Shown one piece after another: positions 44,697 through 53,620 of a stretch of DNA of 64,000 nt. The stretch spans positions 13,442 to 77,441 of the forward strand of contig JADJRI010000016.1 in the NCBI GenBank assembly GCA_016712275.1. The letters are read 5' to 3'. The position numbers were made by a program, and so were the translations under genes. The notes under the pieces are model-generated. The model saw nothing but the letters and a program-made list of their open reading frames with translations, ran no database searches and was not told the DNA's origin. Positions within the stretch are counted from its first letter, which is position 1. Every line of letters begins with the position of its first letter. This DNA comes from Planctomycetota bacterium (GTDB lineage: Bacteria; Planctomycetota; Phycisphaerae; UBA1845; UTPLA1).

Positions 44697-45942
44697 CTAT
44701 CTGCCAACCACGTCGCGTCGCTCCATGGCTATCATCATCAGCATAAGTACTCCACCGAGGACTCCAAAGCCCGCCATGCCATAGAGCCACGCGTTCCAGC
44801 CATACCATTTGATTAACGTGCCCAATCCAACTCCCGCTAGTCCCGCGCCCAAGTATTGCCAGGAATCGATTACGCCCGCTGCAAATCCAGCCATTTTGCG
44901 ACCCCCCAAGTCCATCGCCGCCGCCGTTCCCAGAATTGAGTGTGTCGCATTGCATGTAAATGAGATCGCAACCAATGAAATGCAAACAGCCCAGATATTT
45001 GTCATTTGCGCGGCGATCAAAATAATAATGGTCTCTGCGAAATATAAGAACGCAGCCACAGGAGCGCGACGCCCCTTGAAATAAATATCGGAGACGTATC
45101 CCGAGGCAATCGAACCCAATGTTGCCACGATGGGAATCATCCATGCGGTGAATTGAAATTCCGCGGAAAGAAGCGAGACATGCCGCACTTCCTGAAAATA
45201 CTTGGGGAACCAATCATCCACGCCATAGCGCACCACGCCGGTGCAGAAATAGGCCCATGCAGTCAGCCAAACCATTGGCTTGCCTAGGATTGTGCGAAGA
45301 ACAAACGAAATGGGCAGATGTTCGGTGCCGTGAACTCGCTGGAGTGATGGTATTGTTGAGAAATCGCCCAAGGTTGATCATCAGCCCAAAGATGCCCGCA
45401 AAACGCCCTCGTTCGGCACGGACAAACCAGGCCGTGTTCATCTTGACCATTCCAGGAGCGCCAAACGCCTGGACATATCCGTCGATCGAACGAATCGCTA
45501 CGAACCATGCCAATGTTCCAAAAACTGGCCCCAGCACCCCGTAGTACCATCCAAGCCCGAAAAGCACATTCATCACGGCTGTGCCATAGCCGCCGATCGC
45601 CATGGAAGCCCGGCCGCCGATGCGATCCGCGATCAACCCGTTGCAGAATTGCCCGATTGCATATGACCAGTTTCTACCGGATTGGATGAGTCCGTATTGT
45701 TGATTGTCGAATCCAAAAAATTTGCAAAAAGTCGAGCTTGCAATCGATAGGTTATATCGGTTGACATAATATGTAGCGTAGGTCAGCCCTACCATGAACC
45801 AATTTCGGCCTCGCCTCAATCGAAATCCAGGTGGATGCTTGGGAGAATTGCCGGACGCGACTTGTGCTGAATGTGCGGAATTTGAAGATTGAGACAATTC
45901 GGGTTGAGGGGATCGTTTGCGCTCATGACAACTCAATTCCAA
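44697..45942 (-). pseudogene. OPA-type sugar-phosphate/glycerol-3-phosphate transporter with internal deletion and frameshift
   Basis: The N-terminal half (RGRNWFMVGLTYATYYVNRYNLSIAS; FCNGLIADRIGGRASMAIGG) and the C-terminal half (TILGKPMVWLTAWAYFCTGVVRYGVDDWFPKY; ILGTAAAMDLGGRKMAGFAAGVIDSW) belong to the organophosphate-phosphate antiporter family of the MFS. Between GIFGLMINLGRF-NNTI and VHGTEHLPISF, at about 45340-45350, both the frame and a block of roughly 70-90 residues expected in this family (a helix pair and the central loop) are missing. Unlike other breaks here, a single indel does not repair it. It probably no longer transports, unless the deletion is an assembly artefact. Confidence 0.75.
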
Positions 45943-46202
45943 TTGGCGAGCGTTGTCCGGCCCTCAAAGTGGCCGAACGAAAGAGGGAATGGTATATCGC
46001 GATTAAAGTGGGCCTGCAAATCACAAGGTGGGAATTTGTGTTAAAATCGAATGTGCATGCCCGCAGTCGCTTCGCATAAATCAATACGTGCCGCACTCGG
46101 CACCCCTGATCAAAAGGCGCCTCGAGCACGCAAATTAAAGCATGTCCGCGCAACGTGAAAGGAACATCTCAAACAAATCAAAAAGATTATCGGATTTTTA
46201 TC

Positions 46203-46230
46203 TTGTAATCCACGGCGGGCTTATTAGGAT
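46203..46230 (+). promoter_or_regulatory. Promoter-like box upstream of PEP-CTERM gene (copy 2)
   Basis: TTGTAA (46203-46208) and TAGGAT (46225-46230) are 16 bases apart, with GGGCTT at 46217-46222 in the spacer. Distance from TCTTGTAAT to GGGCTT is identical to copy 1 at 3693-3721. The 400-base divergent gap 45943-46343 contains nothing else I recognise apart from A/T-rich stretches near 46040 and 46180. Confidence 0.5.
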
Positions 46231-46343
46231 TCGCCGCTGAAGGGGTTGGGTGAAAGAAGCATCTCCCTTCTTGTTTTCAGCGCGCTTTGTCTGCAGGGGT
46301 GGGCACTCGATTGCCGCGCATCAGATCTCTGGAGGATGGGAAT

Positions 46344-47081
46344 ATGCTGGTGGCTGCGCGCTCAAAATTCATCTCAATTGCACTTATCCTGCTCAGTCTT
46401 GGAATCGCCCACGAATCGTTCGGGTCGATCGTTCATAATACCCAGTACCGATACATGCGGTCCGAAGTTTATGTCGCCCCACCGGAAAGCGGCATGATCG
46501 AGGAAAATGCGGAAGTTGTCGCGTTTGATTTTGGCCCATTTTCCAACGTCGCCAGCGTTACCATGTCCAACGACGGCGGTAGTGCCTCGGCCAATTCCGA
46601 TCAAAACTCGACGCTCGGCTCTTCGCTGATTGATGCAACCGGCAGCGCCGACGCATCCATGTTTGCCGAGGCATTTGTCGAGGACGAATATGGGTTTGGT
46701 GAAACACACTTCGAAGTTGAATTCGAAGTGCTCGTGGCCGGTGATTTTCAATTCGATGCATTGGCCCTGAGCTCTGGAAGCAACTTCTATTCCACGGATT
46801 CCTACGTCATTTTCAAAGACCTGAACGGCCCCATGTCCTTTTTCGTCAGTGCCAATGATCCAGCCACATCCACACTGCTTAGCCTTCCGGCCGGTGATTA
46901 TGCAATCATTGCTCATTCGCGGGTCGATGTCATTTCGAATTTCGATCCGGAAATGCAGACATCGAATGCCAGCGCATCGTTCAGCGTGAGTCTGCAGGCG
47001 GTCCCGGAGCCCGGAACCCTGTGCATTTTGTCGATTGGTTTCGTGGCGATGTTTCGTCGTCGAAACTGGTTCACACGCTGA
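46344..47081 (+). CDS. PEP-CTERM sorting-domain protein
   Basis: A 245-aa secreted protein: signal peptide (MLVAARSKFISIALILLSLGIAHESFG), a beta-rich body with no named domain, and an intact sorting signal made of VPEPGTL, the helix CILSIGFVAMF and the basic tail RRRNWFTR. GGAGG at 46331-46335 is 8 bases before the ATG; the frame is open from 46287 but the upstream codons are not needed. It is expected to be processed by an exosortase encoded elsewhere. Its upstream region shares a box with the other PEP-CTERM gene of this window. Confidence 0.87.
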   Translation: MLVAARSKFISIALILLSLGIAHESFGSIVHNTQYRYMRSEVYVAPPESGMIEENAEVVAFDFGPFSNVASVTMSNDGGSASANSDQNSTLGSSLIDATGSADASMFAEAFVEDEYGFGETHFEVEFEVLVAGDFQFDALALSSGSNFYSTDSYVIFKDLNGPMSFFVSANDPATSTLLSLPAGDYAIIAHSRVDVISNFDPEMQTSNASASFSVSLQAVPEPGTLCILSIGFVAMFRRRNWFTR

Positions 47082-47131
47082 AATGCGCTAAACGCAAAAA
47101 GCTACCGGTTGCGGAAATCCCCAGACTGGTT

Positions 47132-47671
47132 TCAGCCATTGTCCTGACTTGAAGCGTCGGCGGAGGGTGCCGACGCGGCCAGCGCATTCGCTCCGGGTTC
47201 TTCAAGCTCGGCAGCGCGGCGCTCGGCATCGAGTGCTTCCGTATAACGCCCCACGCGCATCATCAAATCCGAAATGAGCATGTAGTCCTTCGGCTCAAGA
47301 CTTTGTGTGCTGGCCTGCTCGTTCACCCGATCGGCCAAGGCGCGCAGCTCTTCCCGCGCTGCGGGTGGGACAACCGCATCGAATTCCGCCAGCGTCAATT
47401 CGCGGCCGTTTTGGCGGCCCGCTGATTCCTGATTCGCCCCCGAGTCCTGGTAACGCTCCGATTCGGACGTCACCGCCACAAATCGTCCATCGCGTCCATA
47501 GGTGGGTGATTCGGGTTCCCGCGAATTGGCCGCCTCCGCATCATCCGCGCTCAATTCGACGCGGTCGTCGGCCGGCGTTTTCCGCTCATTTGCGGCAGCA
47601 TCGCGGCCGCTCTCGCGCGAAGCGGGCGGAACGAGAAAAGCCGGCAATTCCGCTGTCACCGAAGTGAGCAT
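47132..47671 (-). CDS. Hypothetical protein with helical C-terminus
   Basis: A 179-aa protein I do not recognise. The first 90 residues are polar and probably disordered (DDRVELSADDAEAANSREPESPTYGRDG). The second half is helical (LTLAEFDAVVPPAAREELRALADRVNEQ; KDYMLISDLMMRVGRYTEALDAERRAAEL) and reads like one TPR pair. No signal peptide or membrane helix is seen. It converges with the PEP-CTERM gene (50-base gap) and is followed upstream by a 238-base gap before nuoC that shows nothing recognisable. Confidence 0.6.
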   Translation of the reverse strand: MLTSVTAELPAFLVPPASRESGRDAAANERKTPADDRVELSADDAEAANSREPESPTYGRDGRFVAVTSESERYQDSGANQESAGRQNGRELTLAEFDAVVPPAAREELRALADRVNEQASTQSLEPKDYMLISDLMMRVGRYTEALDAERRAAELEEPGANALAASAPSADASSQDNG

Positions 47672-47909
47672 TCCTTACCTCATGCCTGGCCGAATCCAAG
47701 GAACGATTCGGCGCGGACGATTCACACCCATTCAACGTGCAATTCCGGCGCGGCCATTGCAAATGCTGGATCACATGGAGGCGATAATATTCGGAGGCCC
47801 TTTGAGAAAAACGCCGACAAGGTCGCAATAACACATCGGCGGCGTCCCGATTTTGGCAAACGCCAGGCACCCATAAATGAAATGAGAATCGAGGAGGGAA
47901 ACGCTGCGC

Positions 47910-48443
47910 TCAAGCACTTTCGCGGGTCACGACTTCGTAATCCTCCCGCTCGCCTTGACCGCGAAGCGGATAGTCCTTGCGAAGCGGATGTGCCTTGAAC
48001 GTGTCCCAGGTGAGGATGCGCCGAAGGTCCGGGTGTCCTTCAAACACAATGCCGAACATGTCGAAGACCTCCCGTTCCATCCAATTCGCCCCGGGCCAGA
48101 TGTTCGTGGCAGAGGCGACCTTTGGCGCGGGATCATTCACAAAACACTTCACCCACAGGCGGTGTCCCAGGGTGACGGACAACAGGGAATAGTTGACGCC
48201 GTATCGATCGGTCGCGTTCGGAAAACTCAGATAATCGACGCAGGTGAGGTCGATGAGCTGCTCGAATTTCGCAGTGGGATTGTCTCGCAAGAACAGCAGC
48301 ACGGCCGATAGATCGGCCGGTTCCACGCGGATGTACAATTGGTCGGAGCCGACACCGCCGTGACAAATCAGGGGCTTGGTTTCGAAATTCCTGCCGGGGA
48401 ACTTCGCATTCAATGCGTTGATAATTTCATTGAGGCCGGCCAT
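47910..48443 (-). CDS. nuoC: NADH-quinone oxidoreductase subunit C
   Basis: Subunit C of complex I, part of the peripheral arm near the quinone site. The 177-aa protein has the 30-kDa subunit pattern LIDLTCVDYL, YGVNYSLLSVTLGHRLWVKC, then ANWMEREVFDMFGIVFEGHPDLRRILTWD and HPLRKDYPL. It is not fused to NuoD, which would normally follow at its 3' end but is not in the window; the next gene is unrelated. It lies 3 bases downstream of nuoB on the minus strand, so they are cotranscribed. Confidence 0.96.
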   Translation of the reverse strand: MAGLNEIINALNAKFPGRNFETKPLICHGGVGSDQLYIRVEPADLSAVLLFLRDNPTAKFEQLIDLTCVDYLSFPNATDRYGVNYSLLSVTLGHRLWVKCFVNDPAPKVASATNIWPGANWMEREVFDMFGIVFEGHPDLRRILTWDTFKAHPLRKDYPLRGQGEREDYEVVTRESA

Positions 48444-48446
48444 GGA

Positions 48447-49037
48447 TCACTTTCCTGCTGATGCCGAAAGGTTGACTTGATAAGTCGGCTCGACGGCCAT
48501 TCGCAGCCCTCGACCCCGCTTTTCGCTGGAAATGACGCCGTCGCGATCGATAATCCGTTGAAGCGCCATCACGCCTTCGATCAGTGTTTCGGGACGGGGC
48601 GGACAGCCGGGCACATACACATCAACTGGCAGGAATTGATCAACGCCCTGCACAACGGCGTAGGTGTCGAACACACCGCCCGTCGAGGCGCAGGCCCCCA
48701 TCGAGATGACCCATTTCGGCTCGGTCATTTGCTTATAGATGCGCTGCAAAACCGGCATCATTTTGATGGCCACGCGACCGGCGCAGACCAGAAGATCACT
48801 TTGTCGCGGGCTGAACCGCATGACTTCAGCGCCGAAACGGGCCAGGTCGTACCGACTGGATGCAGTCGCCATTAGCTCGATGCCGCAACATGCGGTGGCA
48901 AATGGCAAAGGCCAGATGGAGTTTCTGCGGCCCCAGTTGACGCCGTTTTGACGAATGAAATCGACAATATCGGAAAGGCGCGTCGTGAGTGTGTCGCCAC
49001 CGGACATGTTGTGAGGATCGGTCTGGTGCTTTTGCAT
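48447..49037 (-). CDS. nuoB: NADH-quinone oxidoreductase subunit B
   Basis: The subunit binding iron-sulfur cluster N2, which passes electrons to quinone. The ligands are visible: ATACCGIELMA (two adjacent Cys), GACASTGGVFDTY and VPGCPPRPETL. About 196 aa with the start at 49037 (MQKHQTDPHN); the open frame goes back to 49106, and 49007 is another candidate. It lies 3 bases from nuoC and 127 bases downstream of nuoA, the normal nuoABC order. The remaining nuo genes must lie elsewhere. Confidence 0.96.
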   Translation of the reverse strand: MQKHQTDPHNMSGGDTLTTRLSDIVDFIRQNGVNWGRRNSIWPLPFATACCGIELMATASSRYDLARFGAEVMRFSPRQSDLLVCAGRVAIKMMPVLQRIYKQMTEPKWVISMGACASTGGVFDTYAVVQGVDQFLPVDVYVPGCPPRPETLIEGVMALQRIIDRDGVISSEKRGRGLRMAVEPTYQVNLSASAGK

Positions 49038-49164
49038 GCGTCGGTTCTCGTAACTCCTGTGTATCTTAGCGGAATCCGCGGGCAGCGACCATGCGAAGCC
49101 GGGCAATGTGACAATTATTAAATCAAATGGCGCTGAGCGCGATCACGGGGCGGATTATTGATAA

Positions 49165-49578
49165 TCAAGAATTCCCTTGCCCCATTCGTAGAAAGCCGAT
49201 CACCAAATACGCCATGAAGATCATCATCACCCAGAAAAGCATCGGCAGGTTCGCGGCAATCGCGGGATCGGCCGAGCCTCTTGCATCGAGAAATGCCATG
49301 GCCCACGGATACATGAAAATGAGTTCGACATCGAAGATGAGGAACATCATGGCGACCAGATAGAATTTTACATTGAAGCGGCGGCGTGCATCGCCGATGG
49401 GCGGCATGCCCGATTCATAAGCCGTTTCCTTTTCGGCCCCTTCTCGCGACTCTTTCGGAATAAAGTGGGTCAGGAAGAGGATGATCGATCCGACAATTAG
49501 AACGCCGACCAGCATGATGCCGATCGGGCCATATCCGAGATCGGGGGACGCAAGTAATTGAAATGCAAGATTTGCCAT
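49165..49578 (-). CDS. nuoA: NADH-quinone oxidoreductase subunit A
   Basis: A small membrane subunit with three helices (YGPIGIMLVGVLIVGSIILFLTHF; FYLVAMMFLIFDVELIFMYPWAMAF; LFWVMMIFMAYLVIGFLRM) and the conserved loop YESGMPPIGDARRRFNVKFY between helices one and two, which touches the quinone channel. Its 137 aa is normal. It begins the nuoABC run on the minus strand. Confidence 0.96.
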   Translation of the reverse strand: MANLAFQLLASPDLGYGPIGIMLVGVLIVGSIILFLTHFIPKESREGAEKETAYESGMPPIGDARRRFNVKFYLVAMMFLIFDVELIFMYPWAMAFLDARGSADPAIAANLPMLFWVMMIFMAYLVIGFLRMGQGNS

Positions 49579-49669
49579 GTCGTTATGCTGTTATTAGAAC
49601 CACCAAGTCATTGCAATCGATGGTTGTCCGCTTCGTTGTCAAACCGCAGGCACAACCGGCTCCCACGCT

Positions 49670-51879
49670 TCAATCGACCGACGCCGTAATTTCAAGAATT
49701 TCGTACTCGGCCTCCGTTTTTCCATCAAAGGACAGCTTCACCTTTTCGCCAAGCTTCTTGCCGAGGATTTGCCGGGCGATCGGCGTCTGATACGAATACA
49801 TGTGCTTCGTCAAATCGCCGTCGCCGACACCCATGATCATCAAGGTCATGTCGCCGCCGGCTTGCATGGACTTCAGCCTGATTTGCTGGCCGACACTGAC
49901 ATGATCGGTGGGCACAGTGGCCGGATCGATCAATTTTGCCTTCGCCAGGTCAGCGTTGATATTGGCAACCCGTGCCCGAAGAAGGTCTCGCTCCTCAAGG
50001 GCATACTTGTATTCCGAGTTTTCGCTCAAGTCGCCGCGCGATGCCGCCTCGCCGATGGCCTTGGCGTTCTCCCGCATCTTCACATTGACGATATCGTCCA
50101 GCTCGGACTCCTTGGTTTTCAAACCTTCCCGGCTGAAATACAGGGATGAGGCATCGTCCCAGAGCGGCACCTCGACTTTGACATAGAGTTTCGGAAATGC
50201 CTCGGCCAGAATGCTGAGCATCTCGCTCTGAATGCTGGGGCCAAGGCCTTCGGCACGCTCGATATGGCGACGAAAAGCCTGCGCCATCGGCAGGTCCATC
50301 AACTTCAACCCATCGCGAAACGTGCTGTAGTTTCTCGCACCGATTCCCGCGCGACCGTTGCACGCATCTGATTCACCGTCTGGCCGGCTGCTTTGCCTTC
50401 TGAGAGGCGGGCCGGACCCACGATGGAGAGCACCGTCCCGAAAAGCTCGAGCGGCGGCGGAATCGGCAACTTCGTTTCGACGGAAGGCCCCTTCCATATC
50501 CACATCACGGCCTCGGTGTGCCGTCCGGGATCATCCAGCGCACGGCGGATAATATCTCCCAGCAATTCTCCGCGACCCGCTTTTTCGATGCGCTTCGCGA
50601 GCGTGTCGCATTGCCCCGAGGGAGAGTAAAGAATCATCTCCGCAAAATATTCGGGCCACTTCTCCGGAAATGCGCTTTCAACGGCGGCCGAAGCCAGCCC
50701 CCACAGTCGCGCATCGGGTACAGCGGCGATATCGGAAATCGGATTCTCCGATGTTTGGAGCATTTCGATCGCGGTGCCATGCGCGTCCGAGGAAATCGGC
50801 AAGCCGTCCGCCGCAAGACGTTCGATGACCAGCGCCGTTGCAAACGCGCTTTCATGGTCCTTATGCCGCCTGAATCGCTCAATATGATCGACCAGCGACC
50901 TCTGAACCCGATTGAGAAATTCGGGATTGGGCTGTCGGCCGTGGGATTTCGTATCGCGAAGATAGGTTTCGAGCAGTTCGAGCCACTGGCGCGGCTGGCT
51001 GGCCGACTCAAATGTAATCCAGGTTTCCTGTTCGGGCGTCTGGCCGACCGGATCGTAAATCAGAAACATCGGCGAACGGCCTTCGATTCGCAAATTGGGA
51101 GACTTCTTCAACTCGGCGCGTAACTTGTTCCACCAGTCCGTCCACTTGTTGGAGGCAATGAACTTCGGCACGAGCATGAGCTTGATTTGATCGCGATCGA
51201 TTTGATTTCGATTACAACGACAAATGCCGATCGCAAGCTTGACCGGCTCCTTCTCAACAAGCGCCGCGATCTTGGAGGGATTCAGTTGATCGAGAACCCA
51301 GAAGTCGTTTTCGTCGGCCGGGTCGAAGTCATTGATCAACTCATTGAGTGGAAGCGAACGCTTGCCGCGAGCGGTTCGAATGGTGAATTCCTCGGCGCCG
51401 AAATCGGCTTCGACAATCTGCGCCGCCTCCTCGTCGGTTCTGTGTCGGAGATAGGCCCCTTCGGCAAGCCGAAGCCCGACATCCAAATAGCGCAACGCCC
51501 GTCGAACGGACTTCCCCTGCTGCAGGCCGGACTTTTCGACCCAGGTATTCAATTCCGGATGGTCGCTATGCGTTTCCTTGTAAAGCGATAGAATCTCGCC
51601 GCGAAGTTGTTCGCCATCGGGAAGGCGAAGCAGCAGTCCTCGACCGAGTTGCAGCGCATCGCGCGCCGAGTGTTTTTCTTTCATCGAAGAAAGCCAGGCC
51701 CAACCCATCGATTCGGCCAGCTTGTCCTGTCCCGCCTCGACGGCCGCATCGATGATGCCCAGCAGCTCATCGGGTGCGGTCACCGGTTGGGAAATGGCCG
51801 TGAGCCACTCCGATTCAACGTCTGTCCATCTTTTCGCGGTTGTAAACGATTTGAGCGTGTCGTAACCCATCAGCTGCAC
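49670..51879 (-). CDS. greA: Transcription elongation factor GreA with large N-terminal domain (frameshifted)
   Basis: The last 160 residues are GreA: coiled coil with the acidic tip (NAKAIGEAASRGDLSENSEYKYALEERDLLRARV) and a C-terminal FKBP-like domain (VPTDHVSVGQQIRLKSM; SYQTPIARQILGKKLGEKVKL). Before it lie about 540 residues of helical repeats (RTARGKRSLPLNELINDFDPADENDFWVLDQL). Chlamydial GreA has a similar extension. The frame breaks near 50345 (a G-run) at TVAR, continuing GIGARNYSTFRDG. Total about 736 aa. It rescues stalled RNA polymerase; the role of the extension is unknown. GTG start at 51879 follows GAGGTG. Confidence 0.88.
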
Positions 51880-51947
51880 CCTGGCACCTCACTTAAAACG
51901 AGGATTGTCAGGGAAAGTTGGGGTTTTGTCGAGACATGGCCGGGCGG

Positions 51948-52328
51948 TCAGGGCTTCGATTTGCCGGACACACCCTCTTCGATTTGCTTGCGATACAACA
52001 TATAGGTGCGATTTCGCTCCTTGGTGGCGTCGAGGCGAACCACCTCATCGAGGCAATTCTTGGCTTTGATGAATTCCTTGGCCTGAATGGCATCGCGGGC
52101 TTCGGTCATTAGCGATTTGATCTTGTCTTCGCGCGGGACCATGCTGGTCATGCTCTGGTCAACGCCTTCAGTGAATTGCTTGACCAGCCAGACGCTTCCA
52201 TAGGTGGCCCCGCCGAGAAGCGCCACGATGATCATGTATTTCACAAATGAATTACCGATCACCGTGCCGGCGGCGTCAGCAGCTTTGGTCACCACGGTCG
52301 GCTTCGTGGGAACGCCGGCGAGCGCCAA
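51948..52328 (-). CDS. Single-pass membrane protein with helical repeat
   Basis: A 126-aa protein. One membrane helix (FVKYMIIVALLGGATYGSVWLV) follows about 28 cytoplasmic residues. The outer part is helical (LMTEARDAIQAKEFIKAKNCLDEVVRLDATKERNRTYMLYRKQIEEG), one TPR-like unit. It starts directly after the stop of the zinc-ribbon gene, with no gap, and the two are surely cotranscribed. Function unknown; the greA gene starts 68 bases downstream. Confidence 0.7.
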   Translation of the reverse strand: MALAGVPTKPTVVTKAADAAGTVIGNSFVKYMIIVALLGGATYGSVWLVKQFTEGVDQSMTSMVPREDKIKSLMTEARDAIQAKEFIKAKNCLDEVVRLDATKERNRTYMLYRKQIEEGVSGKSKP

Positions 52329-52697
52329 TTAATCTTTCTTCTTCTTCTTGGCAAGGTCTGCCGGGGAACCCTTGCCGGCAAGCTGATCGTAGCTTTCGAT
52401 GATTTTCTGCTGCTCGGCCTTAAAGACGGCCTCGGCTTCGGCATCCATTTGCTTCCGTTTTTGAACCGCTTCGTACTTGAGAAGCACGGACTCTTCGTCA
52501 ATCGCAGGCTTGGACGGCGATGTTTTTGCTTTCCTCGATTCAGCCTTGGCAGTGGCAACGGACCCAACCGCGGAATCGCCATCGCCTCCGGGAATCCGGA
52601 GGACCGTCTTGCACTCCGGGCAACGAACCTTCTTCCCGGCCATTTCCGGTTTGGCTTTGAATTTCTTGCCGCAATTACACGACACGACAACGGACAT
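52329..52697 (-). CDS. Zinc-ribbon protein
   Basis: A 122-aa protein with one N-terminal zinc ribbon (CNCGKKFKAKPEMAGKKVRCPECKTVLRIP, four Cys in two pairs), then a charged linker and a helical, strongly basic end (LAKKKKKD). Such ribbons are frequent at the N-terminus of planctomycete regulatory or signalling proteins. It abuts the membrane-protein gene without spacing. ATG 52697 is chosen over an upstream TTG. Confidence 0.75.
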   Translation of the reverse strand: MSVVVSCNCGKKFKAKPEMAGKKVRCPECKTVLRIPGGDGDSAVGSVATAKAESRKAKTSPSKPAIDEESVLLKYEAVQKRKQMDAEAEAVFKAEQQKIIESYDQLAGKGSPADLAKKKKKD

Positions 52698-52959
52698 CAA
52701 AACACTCCCACTCGGAATTCTAGGTGCATAGTCTGGCTGGACGGCGGAAGGGAGGCCTTCAAAGCGGAGCCGCTAGATTATTCCTTGCCAGTTGGGTCTT
52801 TGCAAGCCGACCGCCGATACGGAAATGCCCGATGGATGCTTCTTTTTTTGGGGCCTGTGACATGTTCCCGGACGATTCCGACTTGAGTTGGCCGCGGGCC
52901 TCTCGAACTGTGAGATGCCAAACTTGACCAACCCATCGCGGCGTTTAACATTTGCCATC

Positions 52960-53574
52960 ATGCCTTTCGTGAGCCATCCAAAAGCGGCGCCCTTTCATCG
53001 TCGCGCCATGACGCTCATTGAAATGACCATCACCGTATTCATGATTAGCCTAATCCTTTTCTTGCTCACAGGCTGGATGACCCTGACGCGCCAGGCGTCC
53101 AGGGAATCGATGGCCGTTCGTGAATTGTCGGACCTCGACAACGCGCTGGCGCGTTACAAGCGAGCCACCGGAAGTTACCCGTCGGCCACCGGTGCAAACG
53201 CGGCCATTCTGGCTTGCCAAGATCTGCTGGAGCATCCCCGGTCGCGTGATATTCTCGGCGCATTTCCCAAAGTGCTTTGGCAGGGCTTAGAAGCCGATCG
53301 CGTTTTGCTCGACCCCTGGGGAACTCCCCTACGGTATCTGCCTTTTGAAACTTCCTCAGCTATCGTAATCGCAAACAACGGTCGGCCGATATTTCTCTCC
53401 GCCGGACCCGATCAGGATTTCGGCGACGAAAATGTCGCGGCCATCGGCGACAATTTGAGAAGTGATGATCCGGGACCCGATGGTTTTAGACTGCAAGAGG
53501 CGATTCGCGAAGCACTCGACGCAAGCGAACCCGGCGCCACGACTCAGCCGACCAGTCGGCCGGCTCAACCCTAG
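52960..53574 (+). CDS. Type II secretion/type IV pilin-like pseudopilin (GspG type)
   Basis: A prepilin signal (RRA|MTLIEMTITVFMISLILFLLTGW) marks processing by a prepilin peptidase, with Glu at +5. The residue at -1 is Ala, not the usual Gly. The GspG-like body follows: LDNALARYKRATGSYPS, VLWQGLEADRVLLDPWGTPLRYLP and SAGPDQDFGDENVAAIGDNLRSDD, the calcium-site region of major pseudopilins. About 205 aa with a Thr/Pro tail. Starts at 52888 and 52915 are also possible. No other secretion genes are in the window. It lies 46 bases upstream of pgk. Confidence 0.85.
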   Translation: MPFVSHPKAAPFHRRAMTLIEMTITVFMISLILFLLTGWMTLTRQASRESMAVRELSDLDNALARYKRATGSYPSATGANAAILACQDLLEHPRSRDILGAFPKVLWQGLEADRVLLDPWGTPLRYLPFETSSAIVIANNGRPIFLSAGPDQDFGDENVAAIGDNLRSDDPGPDGFRLQEAIREALDASEPGATTQPTSRPAQP

Positions 53575-53620
53575 CGGGTTCACAGGCCGACGGAATTCGA
53601 GACCGGTTAGAGGCAGGATC

